A program made the translations under genes and the position numbers. DNA of 29,361 bases. It comes from an uncultured Geobacteraceae bacterium. Its GTDB lineage: Bacteria > Desulfobacterota > Desulfuromonadia > Desulfuromonadales > Geopsychrobacteraceae. Shown here in pieces: positions 22,380-28,873 of the stretch. The notes under the pieces are model-generated. The model was not told the DNA's origin. It made no database searches and saw only the letters and a program-made list of their open reading frames with translations. The stretch is from positions 1 to 29,361 of the forward strand of contig CALFFB010000219.1 in NCBI GenBank assembly GCA_937958075.1. The letters run 5' to 3'. Position 1 is the stretch's first letter. Each line of letters opens with the position of its first letter.

Positions 22380-23334
22380 GCCAGGACGTGAAAAAAGTAG
22401 CCACCGGCACACACTGTACGACCGGGCCCGCGCCTGTTACCTGGGGCTGGCCGTGGGCGACGCCCTGGGAGCGACCACCGAATTCATGACTCCGGGGGAA
22501 ATCCGGGCGACCCATACAATCCACAAAAACATCTGCGGCGGGGGGTGGCTGCGCCTGAAGCCGGGGCAGGTCACCGACGATACGGAGATGTCCCTGGCTC
22601 TGGGACGGGCGGTGCTGGAGCGTGGCTGGTGCCTGTCGGGGATTGCCGACAACTTTGTCGCCTGGATGCGCGGTAAACCGGTGGATATCGGCGCCACCTG
22701 CCGGCGCGGCATTCGCAGTTATCTGCTCAAAGGGCAGCTTGAGCAGCCCGTCAATGAATGGGATGCCGGCAACGGCGCCGCCATGCGCATGGCCCCGGTG
22801 GCCCTCTTGACCCTGGGAGACGATGTCCTGTTGATGCGGTGCGCCCTTGAGCAGGCGCGCCTGACCCACCATCATCCTCTCTCTGATGCCGCCTGCATCA
22901 CCATCGGCAGGATGATTCACCACAGCCTCACAGGATGTGACCGGTTTGCCCTGCACGCCCTGACCCGCGACCTCGTCGCTGACCACCCGCGTTTTCAGTT
23001 TTCGCGTTATGACGGTCAGGCCTCCGCCTATGTTGTCGATACCCTGCGCACGGTCTTTCATTATTTCTTTACCACCGGCAGCTTTGAAGAGTGCCTCATC
23101 GGGGTCGTCAATCAAGGAGGAGATGCCGACACCACCGGCGCCATTGCCGGCATGATCGCCGGAGCCTTCTACGGATGCGATGCCATCCCGCGCCGCTGGC
23201 TGAAAAAGCTCGATCCGTCCATTCGTGAAGACGTTGAAGAACAGGCTATCCGCCTGATCCAGCTGTCGCCGCTGGTTCGCCGCCAGATCGGCGACGGCCA
23301 CCCCCTCACTCAGGAGAAGAACCATGAAATCTGA
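22372..23334 (+). CDS. draG: ADP-ribosyl-[dinitrogen reductase] hydrolase
   Basis: 320 aa, starting at a GTG that overlaps the draT stop by 8 nt; translational coupling is likely. DraG removes ADP-ribose from the NifH arginine and reactivates nitrogenase. The dinuclear Mn site is visible as TDDTE (68-72) and GGDADTTGAIAG (249-260). LGLAVGDALGATTEFM (24-39) and NGAAMRMAPVAL (134-145) complete the ADP-ribosylglycohydrolase signature. In other bacteria DraG is controlled by membrane recruitment through GlnB/GlnK and AmtB; no glnK-amtB pair lies in this window. The last 30 residues run past the usual end of the domain. The end overlaps the next gene by 11 nt. Confidence 0.96.
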   Translation: MAEPGREKSSHRHTLYDRARACYLGLAVGDALGATTEFMTPGEIRATHTIHKNICGGGWLRLKPGQVTDDTEMSLALGRAVLERGWCLSGIADNFVAWMRGKPVDIGATCRRGIRSYLLKGQLEQPVNEWDAGNGAAMRMAPVALLTLGDDVLLMRCALEQARLTHHHPLSDAACITIGRMIHHSLTGCDRFALHALTRDLVADHPRFQFSRYDGQASAYVVDTLRTVFHYFFTTGSFEECLIGVVNQGGDADTTGAIAGMIAGAFYGCDAIPRRWLKKLDPSIREDVEEQAIRLIQLSPLVRRQIGDGHPLTQEKNHEI

Positions 23335-23554
23335 CCGGACAACCCTGGCTGACGCCGCGGCGCGCCTCGGCACCACCACCCTCAACACCCTGCTGCATAT
23401 CAAGAGCGGCACCCTGGTCGCAACGGAAATCGAGGGGACATGGCTGATCGACAACCGCAGCCTCGAAGACCTTCTGGCGACGATCCATACCCGCATCAAC
23501 CCGGCGTGCGCACCAAAAACATCCTGCGGTGGCTGCTCCTGCGGGGCCCGGTGA
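23324..23554 (+). CDS. Small excisionase/MerR-like HTH protein with C-terminal cysteine cluster
   Basis: 76 aa, not a named family to me. Residues 7-52 fit the short helix-turn-helix found in excisionase-type proteins: TLADAAARLGTTTLNTLLHIKSGTLVATEIEGTWLIDNRSLEDLL. This is the helix-turn-helix, small wing and final helix. The tail holds four cysteines at 62, 68, 71 and 73 (CGGCSC), suggesting a metal or Fe-S site. A strong AGGAG precedes the ATG inside the end of draG, with which it overlaps by 11 nt. The operon position suggests a role in nitrogenase control, for example a sensor or regulator of the draTG system. DNA binding is an inference from the fold alone. Confidence 0.78.
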   Translation: MKSDRTTLADAAARLGTTTLNTLLHIKSGTLVATEIEGTWLIDNRSLEDLLATIHTRINPACAPKTSCGGCSCGAR

Positions 23555-23841
23555 TGATCACCATCAAGCCTTCCGATCTCTACTACCGGTATCCGCGTAA
23601 AAAAGACACCCGTGATCAGCAAAAATTCACCGGCAAGCCGGACCCGGCGCCATTTGACCGGGAAGATCTTTACGAGGTCATCCCCATGCTGGAAGCTGTC
23701 ATGACGGAGCTGAACAGCAACGACGGCAGGGTGCTCGAAACCCTGGAGGAGCTTATGGTGCAGCAGATGCCGGGGTTTATCCGCAGCCGCGAGGAGGTTT
23801 TTGATTTTCTCGTCAGCCTGGCCCGCGAACGCCGGGCATGA
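23554..23841 (+). CDS. Small conserved-looking protein, fourth gene of the draTG operon
   Basis: 95 aa from the ATG at 23554, whose A is the last base of the preceding TGA stop, so the two genes are translationally coupled. The open frame upstream of this ATG lies in the wrong frame of the preceding gene and is discarded. The protein is acidic in the middle and helical: LYYRYPRKKDTRDQQKFTGKPDPAPFDREDLYEVIPMLEAVMTELNSNDGRVLETLEELM, then PGFIRSREEVFDFLVSLARE. There are no cysteines, no transmembrane segment and no recognised motif. R. rubrum has a third gene, draB, after draTG; homology to it is possible but not something I can show. Confidence 0.78.
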   Translation: MITIKPSDLYYRYPRKKDTRDQQKFTGKPDPAPFDREDLYEVIPMLEAVMTELNSNDGRVLETLEELMVQQMPGFIRSREEVFDFLVSLARERRA

Positions 23842-23899
23842 GGCGCAACCACCGACTGCCCGGATATCACGCAGCCACGACAGGACATGCCCGGTTTTT
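23832..23899 (+). terminator. Possible terminator of the draTG operon
   Basis: CCGGGCAT (23832-23839, over the stop codon of the last gene) can pair with ATGCCCGG (23887-23894), which is followed by TTTTT. The loop is 47 nt. The same 5' arm can instead pair with TGCCCGG at 23857-23863, which has no T tract. Two exclusive pairings for one arm are unusual, but the evidence for termination is modest. Confidence 0.35.
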
Positions 23900-23991
23900 A
23901 GGCAGACACAACCAGGGGCTGTTCTTATCTGCCCTGACTAACATGTTTTTTCCGCTGTATCTGCAATAGCTTAGTCTTATGATCCAAATAC

Positions 23992-24007
23992 TGGCACGGG
24001 TCATGCT
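23992..24007 (+). promoter_or_regulatory. Sigma-54 (-24/-12) promoter of nifHDK
   Basis: TGGCACGGGTCATGCT matches the consensus TGGCACG-N4-TTGCW with one mismatch, with GG at 23993-23994 and GC at 24005-24006. Transcription should start near 24018, giving a leader of about 310 nt, unusually long for nifH and holding two terminators. Confidence 0.92.
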
Positions 24008-24026
24008 TTAACCCGGATCAACATCA

Positions 24027-24066
24027 CCACAGAGCTGTGGACATTTTTTGAAACGGCAGAGAAGCC
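24027..24066 (+). promoter_or_regulatory. ANTAR-type dual-hexaloop RNA element, first unit
   Basis: Hairpin P1 is CCAC-[AGAGCT]-GTGG (24027-24040) and P2 is GGC-[AGAGAA]-GCC (24055-24066), joined by a 14-nt linker. Both hexaloops have A at position 1 and G at position 4, the rule known for targets of ANTAR RNA-binding antiterminators. The 3' strand of P2 is part of the 5' arm of the terminator that follows, so P2 and the terminator exclude each other. Function is inferred; the pairings are seen. P2 has only three base pairs. Confidence 0.75.
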
Positions 24067-24111
24067 CGGAACATCCCCGCACATTAGGCAGCGGTGATCT
24101 TCCGGGCTTTT
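24062..24111 (+). terminator. Leader terminator 1 of nifH
   Basis: AAGCCCGGAA (24062-24071) pairs perfectly with TTCCGGGCTT (24100-24109), with an inner stem CCGC/GCGG (24077-24080, 24091-24094), then TTTT (24108-24111). It would stop transcription about 90 nt after the start unless P2 forms. Confidence 0.85.
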
Positions 24112-24120
24112 GTGTTGATC

Positions 24121-24156
24121 GCGTGCCTTCACGCTCGCATAACAGGCAAGGGAGCC
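24121..24156 (+). promoter_or_regulatory. ANTAR-type RNA element, second unit
   Basis: P2-like hairpin GGC-[AAGGGA]-GCC (24145-24156) has A1 and G4 and again shares its 3' strand with the following terminator. Upstream, GCGT-[GCCTTC]-ACGC (24121-24134) is in the P1 position but its loop lacks A1/G4, so this unit is only half canonical. Confidence 0.6.
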
Positions 24157-24196
24157 CGGAGACGATCTCTACACATGATCGATCTCCGGGTTTTTT
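24155..24196 (+). terminator. Leader terminator 2 of nifH
   Basis: CCCGGAGA (24155-24162) pairs with TCTCCGGG (24183-24190), extended inward by CGATC/GATCG (24163-24167, 24177-24181) past one bulged A, followed by six T (24191-24196). A strong intrinsic terminator 134 nt before the nifH ATG. Confidence 0.9.
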
Positions 24197-24200
24197 ATTG

Positions 24201-24300
24201 TGACGACCCCTGCATCCGCGCCATCAATGGAGATGCCGCCATCACGCATGGATCAGGGGTGTCATCAGAGGCTGGCCCAGGCAGACCGGCCTGTTGCCGG
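24201..24300 (+). other. Structured 3' part of the nifH leader
   Basis: TGAC-g-ACCCCTG (24201-24212) pairs with CAGGGGTGTCA (24254-24264) with one bulged G. A short hairpin CCGGC/GCCGG (24286-24290, 24296-24300) lies 16 nt before the AGGAGG ribosome site. These may protect the nifH message. Confidence 0.5.
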
Positions 24301-24329
24301 CAAACTTTACACCATCAGGAGGAAAGATC

Positions 24330-25208
24330 ATGGCAGACAAGAAGCTCAGACAGATCGCCATCTACGGCAAGGGCGGCATCGGCAAATCCACCACAACCCA
24401 GAACACTGTCGCCGGGCTGGCGGCCATGGACAAAAAAGTTCTGATCATCGGCTGTGACCCCAAGGCCGACTCGACCCGTTTGATCCTGCATGCCAAGGCC
24501 CAGGAAACGGTCATGGACAAGGTACGGGAACTCGGCACCGTCGAGGATCTGGAACTTGAAGACGTGCTCAAGGTCGGCTACGGCGGCGTCAAGTGCGTTG
24601 AGTCAGGCGGTCCGGAACCGGGGGTCGGCTGCGCCGGGCGCGGGGTCATCACCGCCATCAATTTCTGCGAAGAGGAAGGCGCCTACACCGAGGATCTTGA
24701 TTTCGTTTTTTACGATGTTCTCGGCGACGTCGTCTGCGGCGGTTTCGCCATGCCCATCCGCGAGAACAAGGCCGAGGAGATCTACATCGTCGTCTCCGGC
24801 GAAATGATGGCCATGTACGCCGCCAACAACATCTGCAAGGGGATCGTCAAGTATGCGTCATCCGGCAATGTGCGCCTGGCCGGGCTCATCTGCAACAGCC
24901 GCAACACCGACCGCGAGGCGGACCTCATCGAAGCCTTGGCCGAGCGTCTCGGCACCCAGATGATCCATTTTGTCCCGCGCGACAATCAGGTCCAGCGCGC
25001 CGAACTGCGACGCATGACCGTCATCGAATACTCCCCCGAGCATCAGCAGGCGCAGGAATACCGGGAGCTGGCACGCAAGATCGCCGAGAACAAGAAACTG
25101 GTGGTCCCCACGCCCCTGGAGATTGAGGAGCTGGAAGAGCTGCTCATGGAGTTCGGCATCATGGAAGCCGACGACGAAACCGTGGTTGGCGTGGCGGAAA
25201 ATGCCTGA
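24330..25208 (+). CDS. nifH: Nitrogenase iron protein (dinitrogenase reductase)
   Basis: 292 aa. The homodimeric Fe protein passes electrons to NifDK with ATP hydrolysis and also serves FeMo-co synthesis. The P-loop YGKGGIGKST (12-21) is present, and the shared [4Fe-4S] ligands are Cys101 (GVGCAGRGV) and Cys136 (DVVCGGFA). Arg104, directly in the GCAGRG loop (codon 24639-24641), is the arginine modified by DraT, consistent with draTG just upstream. The ATG at 24330 follows AGGAGG; an upstream in-frame ATG at 24294 precedes the ribosome site and is discarded. The acidic C-terminal tail (EELLMEFGIMEADDETVVGVAENA) is long, as in group I/II NifH. First gene of the nif operon. Confidence 0.99.
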   Translation: MADKKLRQIAIYGKGGIGKSTTTQNTVAGLAAMDKKVLIIGCDPKADSTRLILHAKAQETVMDKVRELGTVEDLELEDVLKVGYGGVKCVESGGPEPGVGCAGRGVITAINFCEEEGAYTEDLDFVFYDVLGDVVCGGFAMPIRENKAEEIYIVVSGEMMAMYAANNICKGIVKYASSGNVRLAGLICNSRNTDREADLIEALAERLGTQMIHFVPRDNQVQRAELRRMTVIEYSPEHQQAQEYRELARKIAENKKLVVPTPLEIEELEELLMEFGIMEADDETVVGVAENA

Positions 25209-25249
25209 GAAAGCAGACTCAGCTATACAACCGTACGCCGGATCGGGAC

Positions 25250-25348
25250 GGACAATTTCCATTCAAGAGGGACGTTTTACGCCATCCCTGGCCCCTCGAC
25301 TGTTGCCATCCAGGCAACAGACGCCCTCTTTCATGGAAATCATCGTCC
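25250..25348 (-). repeat. Structured intergenic repeat, copy 3 (inverted, between nifH and nifD)
   Basis: This is the reverse-oriented copy of the element at 46-150 and 28874-28981. The core stem AAGAGGG (25265-25271)/CCCTCTT (25324-25330) encloses the hairpin CTGTTGCC/GGCAACAG (5-nt loop ATCCA on the plus strand). Outer stem ATTTCCAT (25255-25262)/ATGGAAAT (25333-25340) and GGAC (25250-25253)/GTCC (25345-25348) have no sequence likeness to those of the other copies. As the core is inverted, the nif message carries the complement of the GGA loops but keeps the stem. It may protect the nifH 3' end or lower read-through to nifDK. Confidence 0.85.
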
Positions 25349-25397
25349 CCCTCCGGCCAAGGACAATGAACGACCGATGATGACAGGAGAATTATTT

Positions 25398-26846
25398 ATG
25401 GCAGACACCCTGGTCAAAACCATAGCAGGCATCACCACGGAAAAAACCGAAGAGCTGATTGCCGAGACCCTCAAGGACATGCCGGAAAAGGCGGCGAAAA
25501 AACGCGCCGCGCACCTGGTTGCCAATGAGCCGCAATCGGCCAAATGCGCCATCAAATCCAACAAGAAGGTCGTTCCCGGCGTCATGAGCCAGCGCGGCTG
25601 CGCCTACGCCGGCGCCAAAGGGGTGGTCTGGGGGCCGATCCGCGACATGGTGCACGTTTCCCACGGGCCCGTCGGCTGCGGCGTCTACAGCTGGGGCACC
25701 CGCCGCAACCTGATGCAGGGGATTCCCGGTGTCACCAGCTTCCCCCTCGATTTCACCTCCGACTTTCAGGAGCGAGACATCGTCTACGGCGGTGACAAAA
25801 AACTGGAAACGCTGCTGCGCGAGGCCGACGAGCTGTTCCCGTTGAACAAGGGGCTGTCGGTCCTCTCCGAGTGCCCCGTCGGGCTCATCGGTGACGACAT
25901 CAACGCGGTCACCAAGAAGATGGAGGCGGAGTTGGGCAAGTTCGTCGTCCCCTGCAACTGTGAAGGCTTTCGCGGCGTCAGCCAGTCCCTCGGGCATCAT
26001 ATTTCCAACGATTCCATTCGCGACCATGTCATCGGCAAACGAGAATTTTCCGAACCGGCCGGCCCCTACGATGTCGCCCTGATCGGCGACTACAACATCG
26101 GCGGCGATGTCTGGGCGGCCAAACCCATCCTTGAGGAGATCGGCCTGAACGTCAAAAGCGTGTGGACCGGCGACGGGGAGATCGAAAAGATCGCCGCTAC
26201 CGGCCAGGTCAAGCTCAACCTGATCCACTGCTACCGCTCCATGAACTACATGTGCAAGGTCATGGAAGAAAAGTGGGGCATCCCCTGGCTGGAGTACAAT
26301 TTTTTCGGACCGACCAAAATCGAGGAAAGCCTGCGCGCCATTGCTGAACGTTTTGACGACACCATCAGACAGAAGGTGGAGGAGGTGATCGCCAGGTACC
26401 GCCCGCAAATGGACAGGGTGCTCAATGAGTACCGCCCGCGCCTTGAAGGGAAAACCGCCATGTTGTTCGTCGGCGGCCTGCGCCCGCGTCACACCGTCGG
26501 CGCCTACGAAGATCTGGGCATCGAGATTACCGGCAGCGGCTACGAGTTCGCCCATCAGGACGACTACGACCGCACCGCCCCGGAACTGGCCAGGGGCACC
26601 CTGATCTATGACGATGTCTCGGAGTTCGAGCTGGAGAAATTTGTCGAAAAGCTCAAACCCGACCTGGTGGGCAGCGGCATCAAGGAAAAATACGTGTTCC
26701 AGAAGGCGGGCATCCCCTTCCGCCAGATGCACAGCTGGGACTATTCCGGGCCCTATCACGGCTATGAAGGATTCAAAATCTTCGCCCGCGATATCGACAT
26801 GGCCATCAATTCACCCACCTGGAGTCTGGTCAAGGCACCGTTTTAA
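25398..26846 (+). CDS. nifD: Nitrogenase molybdenum-iron protein alpha chain
   Basis: 482 aa. With NifK it forms the alpha2beta2 MoFe protein that reduces N2. P-cluster ligands are Cys68 (SQRGCAYAG), Cys94 (GPVGCGVYS) and Cys159 (LSECPVGLIGDD). FeMo-co is held by Cys278 (HCYRSMNYMC) and His445 (RQMHSWDYSGPYHGYEG). His200 of QSLGHH corresponds to the substrate-site histidine 195 of Azotobacter. These residues mark it as the Mo form rather than VnfD/AnfD, supported by the length. The ATG at 25398 follows AGGAG; an in-frame ATG at 25377 is less likely. It lies 189 nt after nifH, an unusually long gap filled mainly by the repeat at 25250-25348. Confidence 0.99.
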   Translation: MADTLVKTIAGITTEKTEELIAETLKDMPEKAAKKRAAHLVANEPQSAKCAIKSNKKVVPGVMSQRGCAYAGAKGVVWGPIRDMVHVSHGPVGCGVYSWGTRRNLMQGIPGVTSFPLDFTSDFQERDIVYGGDKKLETLLREADELFPLNKGLSVLSECPVGLIGDDINAVTKKMEAELGKFVVPCNCEGFRGVSQSLGHHISNDSIRDHVIGKREFSEPAGPYDVALIGDYNIGGDVWAAKPILEEIGLNVKSVWTGDGEIEKIAATGQVKLNLIHCYRSMNYMCKVMEEKWGIPWLEYNFFGPTKIEESLRAIAERFDDTIRQKVEEVIARYRPQMDRVLNEYRPRLEGKTAMLFVGGLRPRHTVGAYEDLGIEITGSGYEFAHQDDYDRTAPELARGTLIYDDVSEFELEKFVEKLKPDLVGSGIKEKYVFQKAGIPFRQMHSWDYSGPYHGYEGFKIFARDIDMAINSPTWSLVKAPF

Positions 26847-26855
26847 GAAGTTGGT

Positions 26856-26937
26856 AAATCCCCCCAGGCCCCCCTTTTACAAAGGGGGGTAAAAAAATAG
26901 ACTTCCCCCTTTCACAAAGAGGGATTGAGGGGGATTT
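26856..26937. repeat. MITE-like inverted repeat between nifD and nifK
   Basis: Ends are AAATCCCCC (26856-26864) and GGGGGATTT (26929-26937), perfect inverted repeats. Inside, CCCCCCTTT-TAC-AAAGGGGGG (26869-26889) is a 9-bp hairpin, and the right half (26903-26937) is a diverged inverted copy of the left half. This type of AAATCCCCC/CCCTTT-AAAGGG palindrome is a common dispersed intergenic repeat in many bacteria. It starts 10 nt after the nifD stop and has no coding content. It should form a strong stem in the nif transcript. Confidence 0.85.
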
Positions 26938-26960
26938 CTAAAATCACAAGGAGAAACATC

Positions 26961-28427
26961 ATGAGCACCACAACCGCGTTAAAGCCGATGACTGAACATT
27001 CGGCAGCAGAAATAGAACGGGTCAAAGACTGGATCAACAGCGAGGACTACAAGGAAAAAAACTTCGCCCGCGAAGCCCTGGTCATCAATCCCGCCCACGC
27101 CTGTCAGCCCCTGGGCGCACAGCTGGTCGCCCACGGCTTTGCCGGATCTCTGCCCTTTGTTCACGGCTCCCAGGGGTGCGCATCCTACTTCCGCAGCACC
27201 TTCAGCCGTCACTTCCGCGAACCGGCCGCCGCCACCAGCGACGCCATGACCGAGGACGGCGCCGTGTTCGGCGGCCAGAACAACCTGTTCGAGGGGCTGG
27301 AAAACGCCTATGCCCTGTACCGGCCGAGCATCATGCCCATCTTCACCACCTGCATGCCGGAAGTCATCGGTGACGACCTCACCGCCTTCACCCGCAACGC
27401 CAAGCAGAAAGGGCATATACCGGAAGACCTGCCGACCCCCTACGCCAACACGCCGAGTTTCAACGGTACCCATATTCACGGCTACGACGCCATGCTCAAG
27501 GCGATTCTGGAATATCTGGCGGACGGAAAAAAAACCGACGGCAACGACAACGGCAAGCTTTATCTGATTCCCGGCTTTGACGGCAACACCGCCAATCTGC
27601 GCGAGTACAAACGCTACCTGCAGATGATGGGGGTTCCCTGCACCCTGCTGGCGGATATCAGCGAGGTATTCGATTCTCCCTGCGACGGCACCTACCGCCT
27701 GTACGCCGGCGGCACCCCCCTTGATGAGGCCGCCGACGCCGTCAACGCCAGGGCCACCATCTCCCTGATGAAATACTGCACCCCCAATACCCTGAAATGG
27801 CTGGAGGGCAACTCCGTCGGCACGAGTATCGATCTGCCCCTGCCCATGGGCATCCGCAACACCGACGCATTCCTGATGAAGGTCAGCGAATTGTTCGACA
27901 TGCCGATTCCAGCGGAACTGAAAGCCGAACGTGGCCGCGCTGTCGATGCCATGACCGACGCCCATCAGTATCTCCATGGCAAGAAGTTCGCCGTAGCCGG
28001 CGACCCCGACTACCTGCTGGGCATCGTCACCTTCCTGCTGGAGATGGGGGCAATTCCCTACCACATCCTCTGCTCGCGCTCGACCAAAAAGTTCAGAAAG
28101 GAGATGGAAGCCCTGCTCGCCACCTCCCCCCTCTACGGCGCCCTGGGCACTGTCTACATCAACAAGGATCTGTGGCACATGCGCAGCCTGTGCATGACCG
28201 ATCCGGTGGATGCCATCATTGGTGACACCCACTGCAAGTGGGTCGCCCGCGACGCGAAGATTCCCCTGTTCCGGGTCGGCTTCCCCATCATCGACCGGGT
28301 CAACCTGCACCGCACCCCGGTCATCGGCTATCAGGGGGCCATCAATCTGCTGACGATGATGGTCAACAAGTTCCTCGATACGGTGGATGAAACCTGTGAG
28401 GACCAGTGGTTTGAGATGATGCGTTGA
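26961..28427 (+). CDS. nifK: Nitrogenase molybdenum-iron protein beta chain
   Basis: 488 aa. Beta subunit of the MoFe protein. P-cluster ligands are Cys48 (PAHACQPLG), Cys73 (HGSQGCASYF) and Cys131 (TTCMPEVIGDDL); their spacings of 25 and 58 equal those of Azotobacter NifK. The N-terminus is about 22 residues shorter than in Azotobacter. GDTHCKWVARDAKIPLFRVGFPIIDR and the tail belong to the conserved C-terminal domain. An AAGGAG precedes the ATG at 26961; the upstream in-frame ATG at 26925 lies inside the repeat and is rejected. It is separated from nifD by 114 nt holding the inverted repeat, and followed after 65 nt by the NifX-type gene. Confidence 0.99.
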   Translation: MSTTTALKPMTEHSAAEIERVKDWINSEDYKEKNFAREALVINPAHACQPLGAQLVAHGFAGSLPFVHGSQGCASYFRSTFSRHFREPAAATSDAMTEDGAVFGGQNNLFEGLENAYALYRPSIMPIFTTCMPEVIGDDLTAFTRNAKQKGHIPEDLPTPYANTPSFNGTHIHGYDAMLKAILEYLADGKKTDGNDNGKLYLIPGFDGNTANLREYKRYLQMMGVPCTLLADISEVFDSPCDGTYRLYAGGTPLDEAADAVNARATISLMKYCTPNTLKWLEGNSVGTSIDLPLPMGIRNTDAFLMKVSELFDMPIPAELKAERGRAVDAMTDAHQYLHGKKFAVAGDPDYLLGIVTFLLEMGAIPYHILCSRSTKKFRKEMEALLATSPLYGALGTVYINKDLWHMRSLCMTDPVDAIIGDTHCKWVARDAKIPLFRVGFPIIDRVNLHRTPVIGYQGAINLLTMMVNKFLDTVDETCEDQWFEMMR

Positions 28428-28492
28428 TCCGGGCCATGTTTCGCGCCCGACGCTTCGACATCCTTGACAGCAACAGAAAGGAAGGACTCTCC

Positions 28493-28852
28493 ATGAAGGT
28501 TGCCTTTGCCAGCACCGACACGATCCATATTGATGAACATTTCGGTCGCGCCGACTCCTTCCGCGTCTGGGAGGTCGGCCCCGACAGCGCCCGTTTCAGC
28601 GGCGTGGTGCAGGTCAGCACCGCCGACGCTGACGAAGCTGACCGCATCGAATCGCGCTGCGCCGGACTGGCTGACTGCGCTCTGGTTTATGTTGCGGAAA
28701 TCGGCGGGCCGGCAGCGGCCCGGCTGGTCGCCAAAAAGATCCATCCGGTCAAAAGCAAGGATCGTGCAGCGATCACCGACACCGTCAGCAAACTGCAGGA
28801 GGTACTGCGCGGCAGTCCGCCGCCCTGGCTACGCAAGGCGCTGCTGAAATAG
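28493..28852 (+). CDS. NifX/NifB-C-terminal family FeMo cofactor carrier protein
   Basis: 119 aa. It opens MKVAFASTDTIHIDEHFGRADSFRVWEVG, the signature of the NifX/NifY/NifB-tail domain that binds FeMo-co or its precursor NifB-co and carries it between NifEN and NifDK. The HFGRA motif and the ADCALVYVAEIGGPAAARLVAKKIHPVK segment are typical. The tail LQEVLRGSPPPWLRKAL also recalls NifX. The ATG at 28493 has AAGGAAGGA upstream. Position after nifK supports NifX or NifY; I leave the exact symbol open. Confidence 0.92.
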   Translation: MKVAFASTDTIHIDEHFGRADSFRVWEVGPDSARFSGVVQVSTADADEADRIESRCAGLADCALVYVAEIGGPAAARLVAKKIHPVKSKDRAAITDTVSKLQEVLRGSPPPWLRKALLK

Positions 28853-28873
28853 TTTTTATACGACAACCATAAA

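Larger units (their letters stand above)
23842..24329 (+). promoter_or_regulatory. nifH upstream regulatory region (488 bp, no gene)
   Basis: Open frames here are short and unconvincing. In order it holds a possible draTG terminator, an inverted pair CAGGG (23913-23917)/CCCTG (23932-23936) about 60 bp upstream of the -24 box, the sigma-54 promoter, two hairpin-plus-terminator units, and a structured 3' part of the leader. No TGT-N10-ACA NifA site was found by eye between 23842 and 23992. Confidence 0.8.

Noticed and set aside
22357..23622. A minus-strand open frame of 421 codons opposite draG and the small genes
   Set aside because: draG motifs and overlapping starts on the plus strand explain the region; the antisense frame is a shadow.
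23842..23992. A canonical NifA upstream activator sequence (TGT-N10-ACA)
   Set aside because: All TGT and ACA triplets upstream of the nifH promoter were checked by eye and none has the required spacing.
24094..24444. A 116-codon open frame across the nifH leader and start
   Set aside because: It runs through the second terminator and into nifH in another frame and has no ribosome site; the leader structure explains the region better.
26979..28310. A minus-strand open frame of 443 codons opposite nifK
   Set aside because: nifK is unmistakable on the other strand; the antisense product is Gly/Val/Gln-rich with no motif.
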